DNA of 64,000 nucleotides from positions 1-64,000 of the forward strand of contig NZ_JAFCTX010000015.1 of assembly GCF_049896245.1 (NCBI RefSeq), given 5' to 3'. Below the pieces are notes generated by a model. The model was not told where the DNA came from. It worked only from the letters and a program-made list of their open reading frames with translations, and made no database searches. The translations under genes and the position numbers were made by a program. The DNA comes from Cypionkella sp049896245. GTDB lineage: Bacteria > Pseudomonadota > Alphaproteobacteria > Rhodobacterales > Rhodobacteraceae. Shown here piece by piece: positions 1 through 7,807 of the stretch. How positions within the stretch are numbered: position 1 is the stretch's first letter; each line of letters starts with the position of its first letter.

Positions 1-192
1 CTGCGAAGCTCCATAGGATGTGATTTGCCCATCTCGATCCCCTATATCTGGAAAGATCAGGGAATCAGAAACCGTCCAAGATGGGAAGCCTGAATCATAT
101 GAACGGCGACTTGCTCTAGTGGTCAGTTTGCAACAGATACACAAGTCATTCCCAGCGGGGAAGACCGGCTGAACCCGCCCAAAGGGCTTGGA
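1..192. other. Non-coding edge, no gene seen
   Basis: I see no convincing coding sequence here on either strand. The stretch lies downstream of the minus-strand FAH-family gene. Its one notable feature is a 24-base segment at 140-163 that recurs, exactly and inverted, at 62670-62693 near the other end of the window. Confidence 0.5.
140..163 (+). repeat. Copy 1 of 24-bp inverted repeat pair
   Basis: The 24 bases, starting CACAAGTCATTCC and ending GGGGAAG, are an exact reverse complement of 62670-62693. Both copies are intergenic. A dispersed chromosomal repeat is the simplest reading. No integrase or transposase accompanies either copy. Confidence 0.8.
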
Positions 193-1344
193 TCACAGCA
201 GCCCACGCCCCGCCAAATTGCGCATCAGCGCAGCACTGCCAAAGGCCCACTCCGGTGCCTCGGTGGATAACCGCACTGTGTTCCGCAAAACCCCAAGTTC
301 GGGCGCGGCGATACTCACCACGTCACCTAAATGATGGGTAAAGCCCTGCCCCGGCCCATCGCGATCTTGCACCGGCGAAAACATCGTGCCGCAATACAGC
401 ATGAAGCCATCGGGGTATTGGTGATGGCGGCCCCGGGTTTGCGCCACCAGATCGGCGGGGTCGCGGCTGATTTGGCGCATCGACGAGGCGCCTTGCAGGT
501 GGAAGCCGTCTTCGCCCGTGACGGTGAGGGTAAGGTCAAGCTGGCGGACCGTATCGAGGGTGAAATTGCCATCAAAAATGCGGATAAACGGGCCGATGCT
601 GGCCGCCGCGTTGTTGTCTTTCGCCTTACCCAGCAGCAGCGCCGAGCGGCCCTCGACATCGCGCAGGTTGACATCATTGCCAAGGCTCGCGCCGACGATC
701 TGGCCTTGGGAATTGACCGCCAGCACCACCTCGGGCTCGGGGTTGTTCCATTGGCTGATCGGGTGCAGGCCGACCGATGCGCCGTAACCCACGGCAGACA
801 TCGGCTGGGCTTTGGTAAAGACCTCGGCATCCGGGCCGATGCCGACTTCGAGATATTGGCTCCACAGACCTTCAGCTTGCAGCAGGACTTTGACTTCGGC
901 GGCTTTGGCGGAACCGGGGATCAGATCGCGCAAGCTGTTGCCGATCACATCCGCGACGCGGGCGCGTATCTCGGTAGCGCGGGCGGGGTTTCCGGCGGCG
1001 CGTTCTTCGATCACCCGTTCGACCATCGAGCGGGCGAACGTCACACCGCAGGCCTTCACCGCTTGCAAGTCGTTTGGGGCAAGGAGGTGGGTCTGGCTTT
1101 GGTCGGGCTCGATGGAGGCTGCGGCGATGTCGGTGAGGGCGCCTAGGTCTTCGCCTTGGATACTGCTGATAAATCCCGCGATATCAGGATGTTCCAGTGC
1201 ATCGCACATCGTCGGAGCGGCTTTGCTGGTGATGTCGATGACGCGATCCTCGCGCAGGGTGACAAGGCTGGGGCCGATACCTGCACGCCAGACGCGACCA
1301 AGCCAAAGGCCATTGGGAAGGCTAAGATTTGCGGTTTGCGACAT
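193..1344 (-). CDS. FAH-family 2-keto-3-deoxy-pentonate dehydratase (XylX-like)
   Basis: The 383-residue protein is of the fumarylacetoacetate hydrolase fold. It resembles, from memory, the Caulobacter XylX type that dehydrates 2-keto-3-deoxy-D-xylonate/arabinonate to alpha-ketoglutarate semialdehyde. Visible family segments are GVTFARSMVERVIEE, GLWSQYLEVGIGPDAEVFTK, WNNPEPEVVLAV (two metal-binding acidic residues), GNDVNLRDVEGRSALLLGKAKDNN and a C-terminal RNLAGRGLL. The start at 1344 is chosen because AAGG lies just upstream and family similarity begins there; an open extension to 1422 has a proline-rich, unrelated N-terminus. It follows the OiaK-like kinase on the same strand after 96 bases, so co-transcription is possible. 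It is not a step of the published apionate routes, so it may serve a parallel sugar-acid branch. Substrate is inferred from family only. Confidence 0.75.
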   Translation of the reverse strand: MSQTANLSLPNGLWLGRVWRAGIGPSLVTLREDRVIDITSKAAPTMCDALEHPDIAGFISSIQGEDLGALTDIAAASIEPDQSQTHLLAPNDLQAVKACGVTFARSMVERVIEERAAGNPARATEIRARVADVIGNSLRDLIPGSAKAAEVKVLLQAEGLWSQYLEVGIGPDAEVFTKAQPMSAVGYGASVGLHPISQWNNPEPEVVLAVNSQGQIVGASLGNDVNLRDVEGRSALLLGKAKDNNAAASIGPFIRIFDGNFTLDTVRQLDLTLTVTGEDGFHLQGASSMRQISRDPADLVAQTRGRHHQYPDGFMLYCGTMFSPVQDRDGPGQGFTHHLGDVVSIAAPELGVLRNTVRLSTEAPEWAFGSAALMRNLAGRGLL

Positions 1345-1440
1345 GGTTTGACCTTGGTTGGGATGTGGCGAGAGTGGGGGATTTTGGCGGTGGTGTCGAT
1401 GGCTTAGCGCGGGATTCAGCACGGCAACTTAGCCGGGGAT

Positions 1441-2802
1441 TTAGCGCAGTCCGCCGCCCTGCCTGATCCAGCCGAAATAGTCAGCGCTGCCCATCTGGCC
1501 GCCTTTCAACGCCAGTTGCAACCCGTCATGCACGCCGTCACCATGGCCGGTAAACAGCGCAGCACCGGGGATGGTGGGGGCAAGCGCGCTGAGGGCGAAC
1601 AGGCCAAGCTGGCGCGCGCCATGGCCTGAGGTGTCACCGCCCGAGATCACGGCGCGGCGGATTTTGGAGGCTTTGAGGCTGGCATCCAGCACGCGGCCAA
1701 GGCTTTCACCGATGCGTTGGTTGGCGGCTTCGGCGGGGATTTGGCTTTGGCTTAGGGCGGTGCGAAAGGCGACCACTGCGGGGTCATTTGGGCCCGCGGC
1801 GGTAAGGATCAGCGGGCTTTGGCCACTGGCGATCAGGGTTAGCGCGGCTTGGGTGGCCTCGGTTTCGGCGGCTGCGGCGTTGCTGAGCAGGGTTGCGGCG
1901 TTCAGGCGAACAAGGCCGAAGCCGTTTGCGGCGGACCATTCGATCTGGGCGGCGGTGGTGGGAGAGACCGAACCAGAGACGGCGATGATCTGGGCAACCT
2001 TACCAGCCGAGGGCGTGGGTGATGCGGCGGGGATTAAGCCCTTGCGCTGCCAATATTCGATAAGTGCATATTCTATGCCTTGAGAGCCAACCAGGAGCCG
2101 TAGATTATCGCGATTCTGCCAGATCAGCCGACCTGCGGCGGCGTCAGACTCGGCTGTCATTGTATCAAAGCTCAGCAGGCGGGCCGTTTGCAGGGCCGTG
2201 TCTAGCGAGGTTTGGGCGGTTTGCGGATCGGCCAAAACCTCTAGATCCAGCAGGGCTGCGGGCAGATCGGTTTGGACAGCGAGGTGGCGCAGCACATCGG
2301 ACTCGGCCATCGGAGTGACGGGGTGCTGCGCCATCACCGGGTGGCGGTCAAGCCGGAACACCCCCTGCGGGGTGCCCGCGAACAGATGGCCGAAGGCTTG
2401 GTAGCGGCGCATTCTTGGGGCCGCAGTCAGCAGCGGGATGCCTTTCGAGGGGCAGGCTTGCAGGGCAAGCTTAGTGGCTACGCCGATATTGCCGACATGG
2501 CGGGCGGAATCGAGGGTGGAGCAGATTTTATAATGCAGGAAGGGCGCGTTTAGGCCAGCCAAGAACGCCAACGGTGCGGGCATGTTTGCGGCCATCCATG
2601 CGGGGCTATGGCTGCGGGCGGTGGAGGCGATGCCGAGGCCACGGACGCCGGGAAAACGGGCAAGTTGCGCGGGGGTGGGGGTGTCGAAGAACAGGATCGA
2701 GGGCAGACCTGCGAAGGTTAATGCCTCCATCACCGCCGCCGAGCCGGTGAAATCGTCGCCATACCATGTGATCAGCAGACCATCGGGCAGGATTTCTCGC
2801 AT
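1441..2802 (-). CDS. oiaK: Four-carbon acid sugar kinase family (DUF1537), 3-oxo-isoapionate kinase-like
   Basis: The 453-residue DUF1537 kinase has the N-terminal sugar-binding motif WYGDDFTGSAAV and a C-terminal nucleotide-binding half with SGGDTSGHGARQL and ALKGGQMGSADYFGW. In D-apionate pathways described by Carter and colleagues, OiaK phosphorylates 3-oxo-isoapionate at O4 before a RuBisCO-like protein acts. The start at 2802 has GAAGGAAG at good spacing; an upstream extension to 2934 would cross the divergent promoter. It is transcribed divergently from the ApnO-like gene, with a putative operator at 2836-2852 between them. Assignment to OiaK rather than OtnK/DtnK rests on the neighbours (ApnO, RuBisCO-like protein, ApnL). 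Membership of the kinase family is firm; the exact substrate is inferred. Confidence 0.78.
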   Translation of the reverse strand: MREILPDGLLITWYGDDFTGSAAVMEALTFAGLPSILFFDTPTPAQLARFPGVRGLGIASTARSHSPAWMAANMPAPLAFLAGLNAPFLHYKICSTLDSARHVGNIGVATKLALQACPSKGIPLLTAAPRMRRYQAFGHLFAGTPQGVFRLDRHPVMAQHPVTPMAESDVLRHLAVQTDLPAALLDLEVLADPQTAQTSLDTALQTARLLSFDTMTAESDAAAGRLIWQNRDNLRLLVGSQGIEYALIEYWQRKGLIPAASPTPSAGKVAQIIAVSGSVSPTTAAQIEWSAANGFGLVRLNAATLLSNAAAAETEATQAALTLIASGQSPLILTAAGPNDPAVVAFRTALSQSQIPAEAANQRIGESLGRVLDASLKASKIRRAVISGGDTSGHGARQLGLFALSALAPTIPGAALFTGHGDGVHDGLQLALKGGQMGSADYFGWIRQGGGLR

Positions 2803-2835
2803 TGTGCTTCCTTCGACTTGACCCCAGCATATTAT

Positions 2836-2852
2836 CTCATCATACCAGTTGA
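2836..2852. promoter_or_regulatory. Putative GntR operator A
   Basis: CTCATCATACCAGTTGA lies in the divergent promoter between the OiaK-like and ApnO-like genes. It matches 16 of 17 bases with 5032-5048 in the other divergent promoter of the cluster. Read on the other strand it contains GGTATGATGA. The likely ligand is the FCD-type GntR regulator at 7808-8512; that link is inferred. Confidence 0.5.
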
Positions 2853-2875
2853 GCAAGGGGCGAATGGAGAGAGCT

Positions 2876-3703
2876 ATGACGAAGATTGCGTTGTTTGGGG
2901 CTGGCGGAAAAATGGGCGTGCGGCTGTCGCGCAATCTGGCGAAAACCGATTATGCGGTGGCGCATGTCGAGGTGTCCGAGGCGGGTCAGGCGCGCTTGCG
3001 CGAGGCTATTGGTGCGGAGTGTGTGGTGCCTGCGGTTGCGGTTCAGGGCGCGGATGTGGTGGTGCTGGCAGTGCCGGATACCGCGATTGGCAAGGTGGCG
3101 GGCATGGTGGTGCCGATGGTGGCACTCGGCACGATTGTGATCTGTCTGGACGCCGCAGCCCCCTTTGCAGGGCACCTGCCTGCGCGCGCCGATATCACTT
3201 ATTTCGTCACCCACCCCTGCCATCCGCCGATTTTCAACGATGAAACCGACCCCGAGGCGAAGCGCGATTTCTTTGGCGGGGTGGCTGCGAAGCAAGGCGT
3301 GGTGAATGCGCTGATGCAGGGGCCGGAGGCGCATTATGCGGTGGGGGAAGCGGTGGCGCAGGCGATTTTTGCGCCTGTGGTGCGCTCGCATCGCGTCACG
3401 GTCGAGCAGATGGCAATGCTGGAGCCGGGGCTGTCAGAGACTGTGGTGGCCTCGCTTTTGGTGGTGATGCGCGAGGCGATGGACGAATGTGTGGCGCGCG
3501 GGGTGCCGCAAGCGGCGGCGCGGGATTTCCTGCTGGGGCATATGAACATCCTCGCGGCGGTGATCTTTGACGAACAGCCGGGGGTGTTCTCGGATGCCTG
3601 CAACAAGGCGATTGAGTTCGGCAAGCCGATGCTGATGCGCGATGACTGGAAGAAGGTGTTTGAGTGGAACGAGATTACCGCTTCTATTCAACGGATTACC
3701 TGA
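2876..3703 (+). CDS. apnO: D-apionate oxidoisomerase-like (ApnO)
   Basis: The 275-residue protein has an N-terminal Rossmann motif, IALFGAGGKMG, at residues 4-14 and a 6-phosphogluconate dehydrogenase-like C-terminal domain. Conserved-looking stretches are DAAAPFAGHLP, FVTHPCHPPIFND, LEPGLSETV and GHMNILAAVIFDEQPGVFSDACNKAIEFGKP. ApnO converts D-apionate to 3-oxo-isoapionate with NAD. Three in-frame starts exist (2849 TTG, 2864, 2876). I chose 2876 because GGAGAGAG sits right before it and because 2849 overlaps the putative operator. It is divergent from the OiaK-like gene and convergent with the RuBisCO-like gene, with a hairpin between. The function rests on family resemblance plus the complete set of apionate-pathway neighbours. 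Confidence 0.78.
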   Translation: MTKIALFGAGGKMGVRLSRNLAKTDYAVAHVEVSEAGQARLREAIGAECVVPAVAVQGADVVVLAVPDTAIGKVAGMVVPMVALGTIVICLDAAAPFAGHLPARADITYFVTHPCHPPIFNDETDPEAKRDFFGGVAAKQGVVNALMQGPEAHYAVGEAVAQAIFAPVVRSHRVTVEQMAMLEPGLSETVVASLLVVMREAMDECVARGVPQAAARDFLLGHMNILAAVIFDEQPGVFSDACNKAIEFGKPMLMRDDWKKVFEWNEITASIQRIT

Positions 3704-3721
3704 GGTTCTTAAGGTTAATGG

Positions 3722-3749
3722 ACGCCCCCTTCCGCAAGGTTGGGGGCGT
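3722..3749. terminator. Bidirectional hairpin terminator
   Basis: ACGCCCCC at 3722-3729 pairs with GGGGGCGT at 3742-3749 across a 12-base loop. It sits between the converging apnO-like and RuBisCO-like genes, three bases from the stop of the latter. There is only a short T stretch, so termination strength is uncertain. Confidence 0.6.
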
Positions 3750-3752
3750 ATT

Positions 3753-5000
3753 TCAGTTGCCTCCAAATTTCTGAAGCGCCTGCGCCAGCTCTTTGTGATC
3801 TTTGGCATAATCGGCCAAGGCGACGCCTTGTACTGCCGCCTCCCATGCCTGACGGATTGCGGCGACGCCCGAGGCCGCACCACCGGGATGGCCGTGGATG
3901 CCGCCACCGCCGAGATACATGAGGTCAGTGGTTTGGCCGGTTCTGGCATAGGTTTCAACGGCTTGGCCGCCCCATTGGCCTGAACCCACCACCGGCAAGG
4001 GACGATCTGCGGGGGTAAAAATCGGTGTCATGCAATCGTGGAACGAACGGATGAAACTATCATCAGGTTCCCAATATTTCGCAGCTATGCCGTTGATTTG
4101 AAACTGATCTACCCCTAGCAAGCGCCAGATTTTGCTCCACGCGGTGAACTGCATCCCCAGACCGGGATGCCGGGTCAGGATATCCCAGCCGTTGCGATGG
4201 GCGTGCAGGCACAGGGCAGAGCGTTTGCGCAGAAAGGTCATGCCGCCGTAGCCCACGGAATTGATGTTGATCACCGCCGCGTTGCCGCCAGCTTTGACGA
4301 CAAGATCATGATTTTCCAGCATTTGATCGGGATCGGCGGAGGAGATGCCCCAAGCATACATAACCCGTTTGCCGGTGCGTTGTTCGTGGGCATCAATCAC
4401 CGGCATCACCGCGGCGATGCGGTCAGCCAAGGGGGAATAGCCGGGACTCATCAGTTTTTCGTCGTCTTTGATGAAGTCAACGCCAGCGTCGCAAAGTTCC
4501 CGCACCATCAGCGCGGTTTCAGAAGGCGTCAGGCCCAAGGCGGGTTTGATGATCGAGCCGATGATCGGACGGTTGTAGACATTGGTGAGTTTGCGCGAAC
4601 CCCCGATACCGAATTGCGGACCGGGATGGCGGGCAAAAGCGGCGGGCAGATCAAAATCCATCACCCGCACGCCGGACAGGCCGCGCACCGCATAGACACC
4701 GCCGACGGTGATCGTCATCAACGCGGCGATATCGGTGCCGACGGCTTCCAACGGGTAGCCGATCACCACATCAGCGCGGTGGAAAGTGCTGCCTTCGGTG
4801 GGGAAGGACGGGTTTTGGCTGTCGGGCAAAGCGGTGATTGACAGCACGCGGGCGGCGCAGCGGGCTTTTAAGGCTGCGGTTTCCCCCGGCAGATAGGTGA
4901 AGGTGCCGGTCGATTGATCCGAGGCGATTTTCGCCGCCAGCGCTGCGGGATCGCCGGGCGTTTCCAGACGGTAGGTGACTTTGATCAGATCATCGGACAT
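3753..5000 (-). CDS. RuBisCO-like protein, 3-oxo-isoapionate-4-phosphate decarboxylase or transcarboxylase/hydrolase (OiaX/OiaT class)
   Basis: The 415-residue protein has RuBisCO large-subunit architecture. The carbamylated-lysine motif is intact as DFIKDDE (K178, D180, E181). Other visible active-site equivalents are GSIIKP (K152), HAHR (266-269), the loop-6 lysine in INGIAAKYW (K308), VVGSG (337-341) and the phosphate-binding GGGGIHGHPGG. In apionate catabolism such proteins act on 3-oxo-isoapionate 4-phosphate. OiaX decarboxylates it to L-erythrulose 1-phosphate; OiaT yields 3-phosphoglycerate and glycolate. Sequence by eye does not separate the two. The adjacent tpiB/rpiB/dhaKL genes, which handle L-erythrulose 1-phosphate, favour OiaX. 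The start at 5000 has GGGGAGG; a longer frame to 5150 would run across the divergent promoter. It is not a carbon-fixing RuBisCO: no small subunit or phosphoribulokinase is nearby. Confidence 0.85.
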   Translation of the reverse strand: MSDDLIKVTYRLETPGDPAALAAKIASDQSTGTFTYLPGETAALKARCAARVLSITALPDSQNPSFPTEGSTFHRADVVIGYPLEAVGTDIAALMTITVGGVYAVRGLSGVRVMDFDLPAAFARHPGPQFGIGGSRKLTNVYNRPIIGSIIKPALGLTPSETALMVRELCDAGVDFIKDDEKLMSPGYSPLADRIAAVMPVIDAHEQRTGKRVMYAWGISSADPDQMLENHDLVVKAGGNAAVININSVGYGGMTFLRKRSALCLHAHRNGWDILTRHPGLGMQFTAWSKIWRLLGVDQFQINGIAAKYWEPDDSFIRSFHDCMTPIFTPADRPLPVVGSGQWGGQAVETYARTGQTTDLMYLGGGGIHGHPGGAASGVAAIRQAWEAAVQGVALADYAKDHKELAQALQKFGGN

Positions 5001-5031
5001 CGGTGGCCTCCCCATGGATGTAGCTTGCATA

Positions 5032-5048
5032 CTCATCATACCTGTTGA
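5032..5048. promoter_or_regulatory. Putative GntR operator B
   Basis: CTCATCATACCTGTTGA lies between the divergent RuBisCO-like and ApsD-like genes and matches 2836-2852 at 16 of 17 bases. Two near-identical sites in the two divergent promoters of one pathway argue for a shared regulator, presumably the GntR protein at 7808-8512. Confidence 0.5.
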
Positions 5049-5099
5049 ATTCAAGCGCCCTGCGTGGCAAGTTGGATGCAGTTTGGAAGGAGCCTTGTT

Positions 5100-6119
5100 T
5101 TGCCACAACCCCTGATCGGTGCCGTGATCGGCTGCAAATTTTTCGCCCAAAATCAGCTACATGCTTGGGCGGACTTGCCCGGCGCGCGGATTGTGGCTTT
5201 GTGCGACCGCGATGCGGTGCGGCTGGCGGAAACGGCCGCAAGGTTTGGCATTGCGCGAACCTATGCCGATGCGAGCGCGATGTTTGCGGCAGAGCGGCTG
5301 GATTTCGTCGATATCGCAACCACGGTCGCCTCGCATCGGCCCTTGGTTGAGGCGGCGGCGCGGGCGGGGGTGCATGTGATCTGCCAAAAGCCGTTTGCGG
5401 CGAATATGGTGGATGCGCGGGCGATGGTGGCGGCGGTGGAAGCGGCGGGTAAGACCCTGATGGTGCATGAGAATTTCCGTTGGCAATCGGCGGTGCGGCG
5501 GGTGATTGAGATTGTGCGGACAGAAGAATTGGGCGAGGTGTTCTTTGGCCGGGTTAGCTTTCGGTCCGGCTTTGATGTATTCTCTGGCCAGCCTTATCTG
5601 GCTGAGGGCAAGCGGTTTATTATCGAGGATTTGGGCATCCATATCCTTGATATTGCACGGGCTTTGTTTGGTGATGTGGTGCGGATGGCGGCCACGACGC
5701 GGCGGATCAATCCTGCGATCAAGGGTGAGGATGTGGCGACGATGCTGCTGTCGCATGGCGCGGGGGCGACAAGCGTGGTGGATTGTTCTTACGCCACCCA
5801 GCGCAGCCCGGAGAGCTTCCCGGAAAGTTTGATAGAAATTGACGGCACCAAGGGCAGCTTGCGGCTGGAGGCGGGGTATAGGCTGGTGATGGGGGAGCGC
5901 ATTGAGGATCTGTCACCGCCCATGCTGGATTGGGCGAGCCGACCTTGGCACAATATTCAGGAAAGCGTGCTGATCATCCAGCGGCATTTTCTGGCGTGCA
6001 TTGCGGCAGGAATCCAACCGGAAACCTCGGGCAAGGATAATTTGCAGACCCTCGCCTTGGTCGAGGCCGCCTATCTTGCAGCGACAGAGGGTCGGATGGT
6101 GGTGTTGGCTGCGCTATGA
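5100..6119 (+). CDS. apsD: Gfo/Idh/MocA oxidoreductase, D-apiose dehydrogenase-like (ApsD)
   Basis: The NAD-binding N-terminal domain begins IGAVIGCKFFAQ and is followed by the family lysine in VICQKPFAAN and by MVHENFRWQS. The C-terminal half carries EDLGIHILDIARALFG, where the histidine is a typical catalytic position of the family. ApsD oxidises D-apiose to D-apionolactone. I favour a TTG start at 5100 because GGAAGGAG (5085-5092) lies exactly 7 bases upstream, giving 339 residues. ATG at 5076 and GTG at 5064 are in frame but lack a ribosome binding site. The stop overlaps the ATG of the lactonase gene by 4 bases (ATGA), as expected if the product lactone is opened by the next enzyme. Confidence 0.75.
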   Translation: MPQPLIGAVIGCKFFAQNQLHAWADLPGARIVALCDRDAVRLAETAARFGIARTYADASAMFAAERLDFVDIATTVASHRPLVEAAARAGVHVICQKPFAANMVDARAMVAAVEAAGKTLMVHENFRWQSAVRRVIEIVRTEELGEVFFGRVSFRSGFDVFSGQPYLAEGKRFIIEDLGIHILDIARALFGDVVRMAATTRRINPAIKGEDVATMLLSHGAGATSVVDCSYATQRSPESFPESLIEIDGTKGSLRLEAGYRLVMGERIEDLSPPMLDWASRPWHNIQESVLIIQRHFLACIAAGIQPETSGKDNLQTLALVEAAYLAATEGRMVVLAAL

Positions 6120-7753
6120 AGATCAGCCATGGCACGCTCAGTTTCAACTATGACGGCGTTGCGCTGCTGCGGATCAGTTTGGGCGAGGTCGAGGTGATCC
6201 GCGGCATCGCTTATCTGGTGCGCGATCGCGACTGGGGCACTTTGGTGCCGCAGATCAGCGATGAAGTGATTGAGCTAACGCGGATTTCCTACCGCGCCCG
6301 GTTTGAAAGCCAAGGTGCTGCTCTGGTGGTCAAGGTGGTGATCGACTTTGCCGAAGGGCTGAATTTCACGGCTGAGGCGCAGGCGGAGGGTGATTTTGAG
6401 ACCAATCGCGCGGGCTTTACCGTGCTGCATCCGATCACCGGGGTGGCGGGCGCACCAGTGCTGGTCGAGCATAGCGATGGCACGCGGCGCGATGCGCAGT
6501 TTCCGCTGTTGATCGCGCCGTGGCAGCCGTTTCAAGACCTGCGTGCGCTGACGCATTGGCTGGGCGGCTGGCAAATCAGCTGCAGGATGGAGGGCGACGC
6601 CTTTGAAATGGAGGATCAGCGGCAATGGGGTGATGCCAGCTACAAGACCTATGTGCGGCCCTTGGCGCGGCCTTGGCCTTATCACATCGCGGATGCGGCG
6701 CGGTTTGATCAGGCGGTGCGGCTGAACTGGCAAGCGGCGGAGACGGTTGAAACCAGCCTGCCCCACACGACCGCCACCGGGGTTTTCCCGCAGACAGCGC
6801 TGGTGATCACCGCCGCAGAAGCAAGGCGGGCGGTGAAGCAGCCGGGCGATCTGGCCCTGGTGAAACCGCAGCGGCTGCTGTGTCACTTTGATGCGACCCG
6901 GCATGGTCTGGCAGAATTGCAGGCCTTCTCGGTGCTGCAAGCCAGGTATGAGGCCGCCTATGATCTGGAACTGATCGCCCGCTGTGATGGTGATCTGGAT
7001 GCAGAATTCTCAGGCCATGCCAAAGACTTGGCCGCATCGAGGCTGCGCGTGGCCTCGATCATGATCTGCCCTTCGGGGGACCGACAATCGACCCCGCCGG
7101 GATCAGACTGGCCAGCCTGCCCGCCTTTGGCAGATGTCTACCAAGCCGCGCGTAAGGCTTTTCCGGGTGTGCGCTTGGGAGGCGGCATGGTCAGTTTCTT
7201 CCCCGAACTGAACCGCAAGCGGCCTCCGGTTGCGGGCTTGGATTTCGTCAGCCACGGGCTGTGCCCGATTGTGCATGATGCCAGCGACATAGGCGTGATG
7301 CAGACGCTGGAAGCGGTGGCGCATATCACCGCCTCGGCCCGCGCGATCATCGAAGGCAAGCCGTATCGCTTGGGGCCCAGCACGATTGCGATGCGACAGA
7401 ATCCTTATGGCGCGCGGGTGATCCCCAATCCCGAAGCCGCGCGGATCTGTATGACCGATGATGACCCCCGCCATCGCACGGTGTTCGGCGCGGCTTATGT
7501 GCTGGGGCTGGCGGCGGCCTTGGTGGGGTCTGGGGTGGAAGTCTGGACACCAGCGGGGCTTTACGGGCCGCGCGGGGTGATGGATTGGAACGGGCAGGCC
7601 TATCCTTTAGCGCGGGTGCTGGCGGAACTGGCAGCGCGGGCAGGACAGCAAGTTGAGGCCGAACTGCTGCCAAATGTCTCGGCGCGGTTGCGGTTTTCCG
7701 GGGCCGAGATGACAACGAATCTGGCGAGTTATGTGCGCACAGAGCTTGCCTGA
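6116..7753 (+). CDS. apnL: D-apionate lactonase-like protein (ApnL)
   Basis: This soluble protein has 545 residues and no signal peptide or membrane segment. It resembles the D-apionate lactonase family, which hydrolyses D-apionolactone to D-apionate. The stretches I recognise are WLGGWQISCRMEGDAFEMEDQ, KTYVRPLARPWPY, LDFVSHGLCPIVHDASD and AIIEGKPYRLGPSTIAMRQNPYG. It is translationally coupled to the ApsD-like gene (ATGA overlap) and followed by the GntR regulator, forming an apsD-apnL-gntR operon. The family has no everyday motif that can be verified by eye, so the name relies on these segments and on its position between dehydrogenase and oxidoisomerase steps. Confidence 0.72.
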   Translation: MKISHGTLSFNYDGVALLRISLGEVEVIRGIAYLVRDRDWGTLVPQISDEVIELTRISYRARFESQGAALVVKVVIDFAEGLNFTAEAQAEGDFETNRAGFTVLHPITGVAGAPVLVEHSDGTRRDAQFPLLIAPWQPFQDLRALTHWLGGWQISCRMEGDAFEMEDQRQWGDASYKTYVRPLARPWPYHIADAARFDQAVRLNWQAAETVETSLPHTTATGVFPQTALVITAAEARRAVKQPGDLALVKPQRLLCHFDATRHGLAELQAFSVLQARYEAAYDLELIARCDGDLDAEFSGHAKDLAASRLRVASIMICPSGDRQSTPPGSDWPACPPLADVYQAARKAFPGVRLGGGMVSFFPELNRKRPPVAGLDFVSHGLCPIVHDASDIGVMQTLEAVAHITASARAIIEGKPYRLGPSTIAMRQNPYGARVIPNPEAARICMTDDDPRHRTVFGAAYVLGLAAALVGSGVEVWTPAGLYGPRGVMDWNGQAYPLARVLAELAARAGQQVEAELLPNVSARLRFSGAEMTTNLASYVRTELA

Positions 7754-7807
7754 CTGCAGGGTTTGCGCCTAAGCCGGATGGAGTGCGGTGATAAGATTGG
7801 GGGCGTG

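Noticed and set aside
3753..5000. True carbon-fixing RuBisCO large subunit
   Set aside because: No rbcS or prk nearby, length and neighbours fit the apionate-pathway RuBisCO-like proteins.
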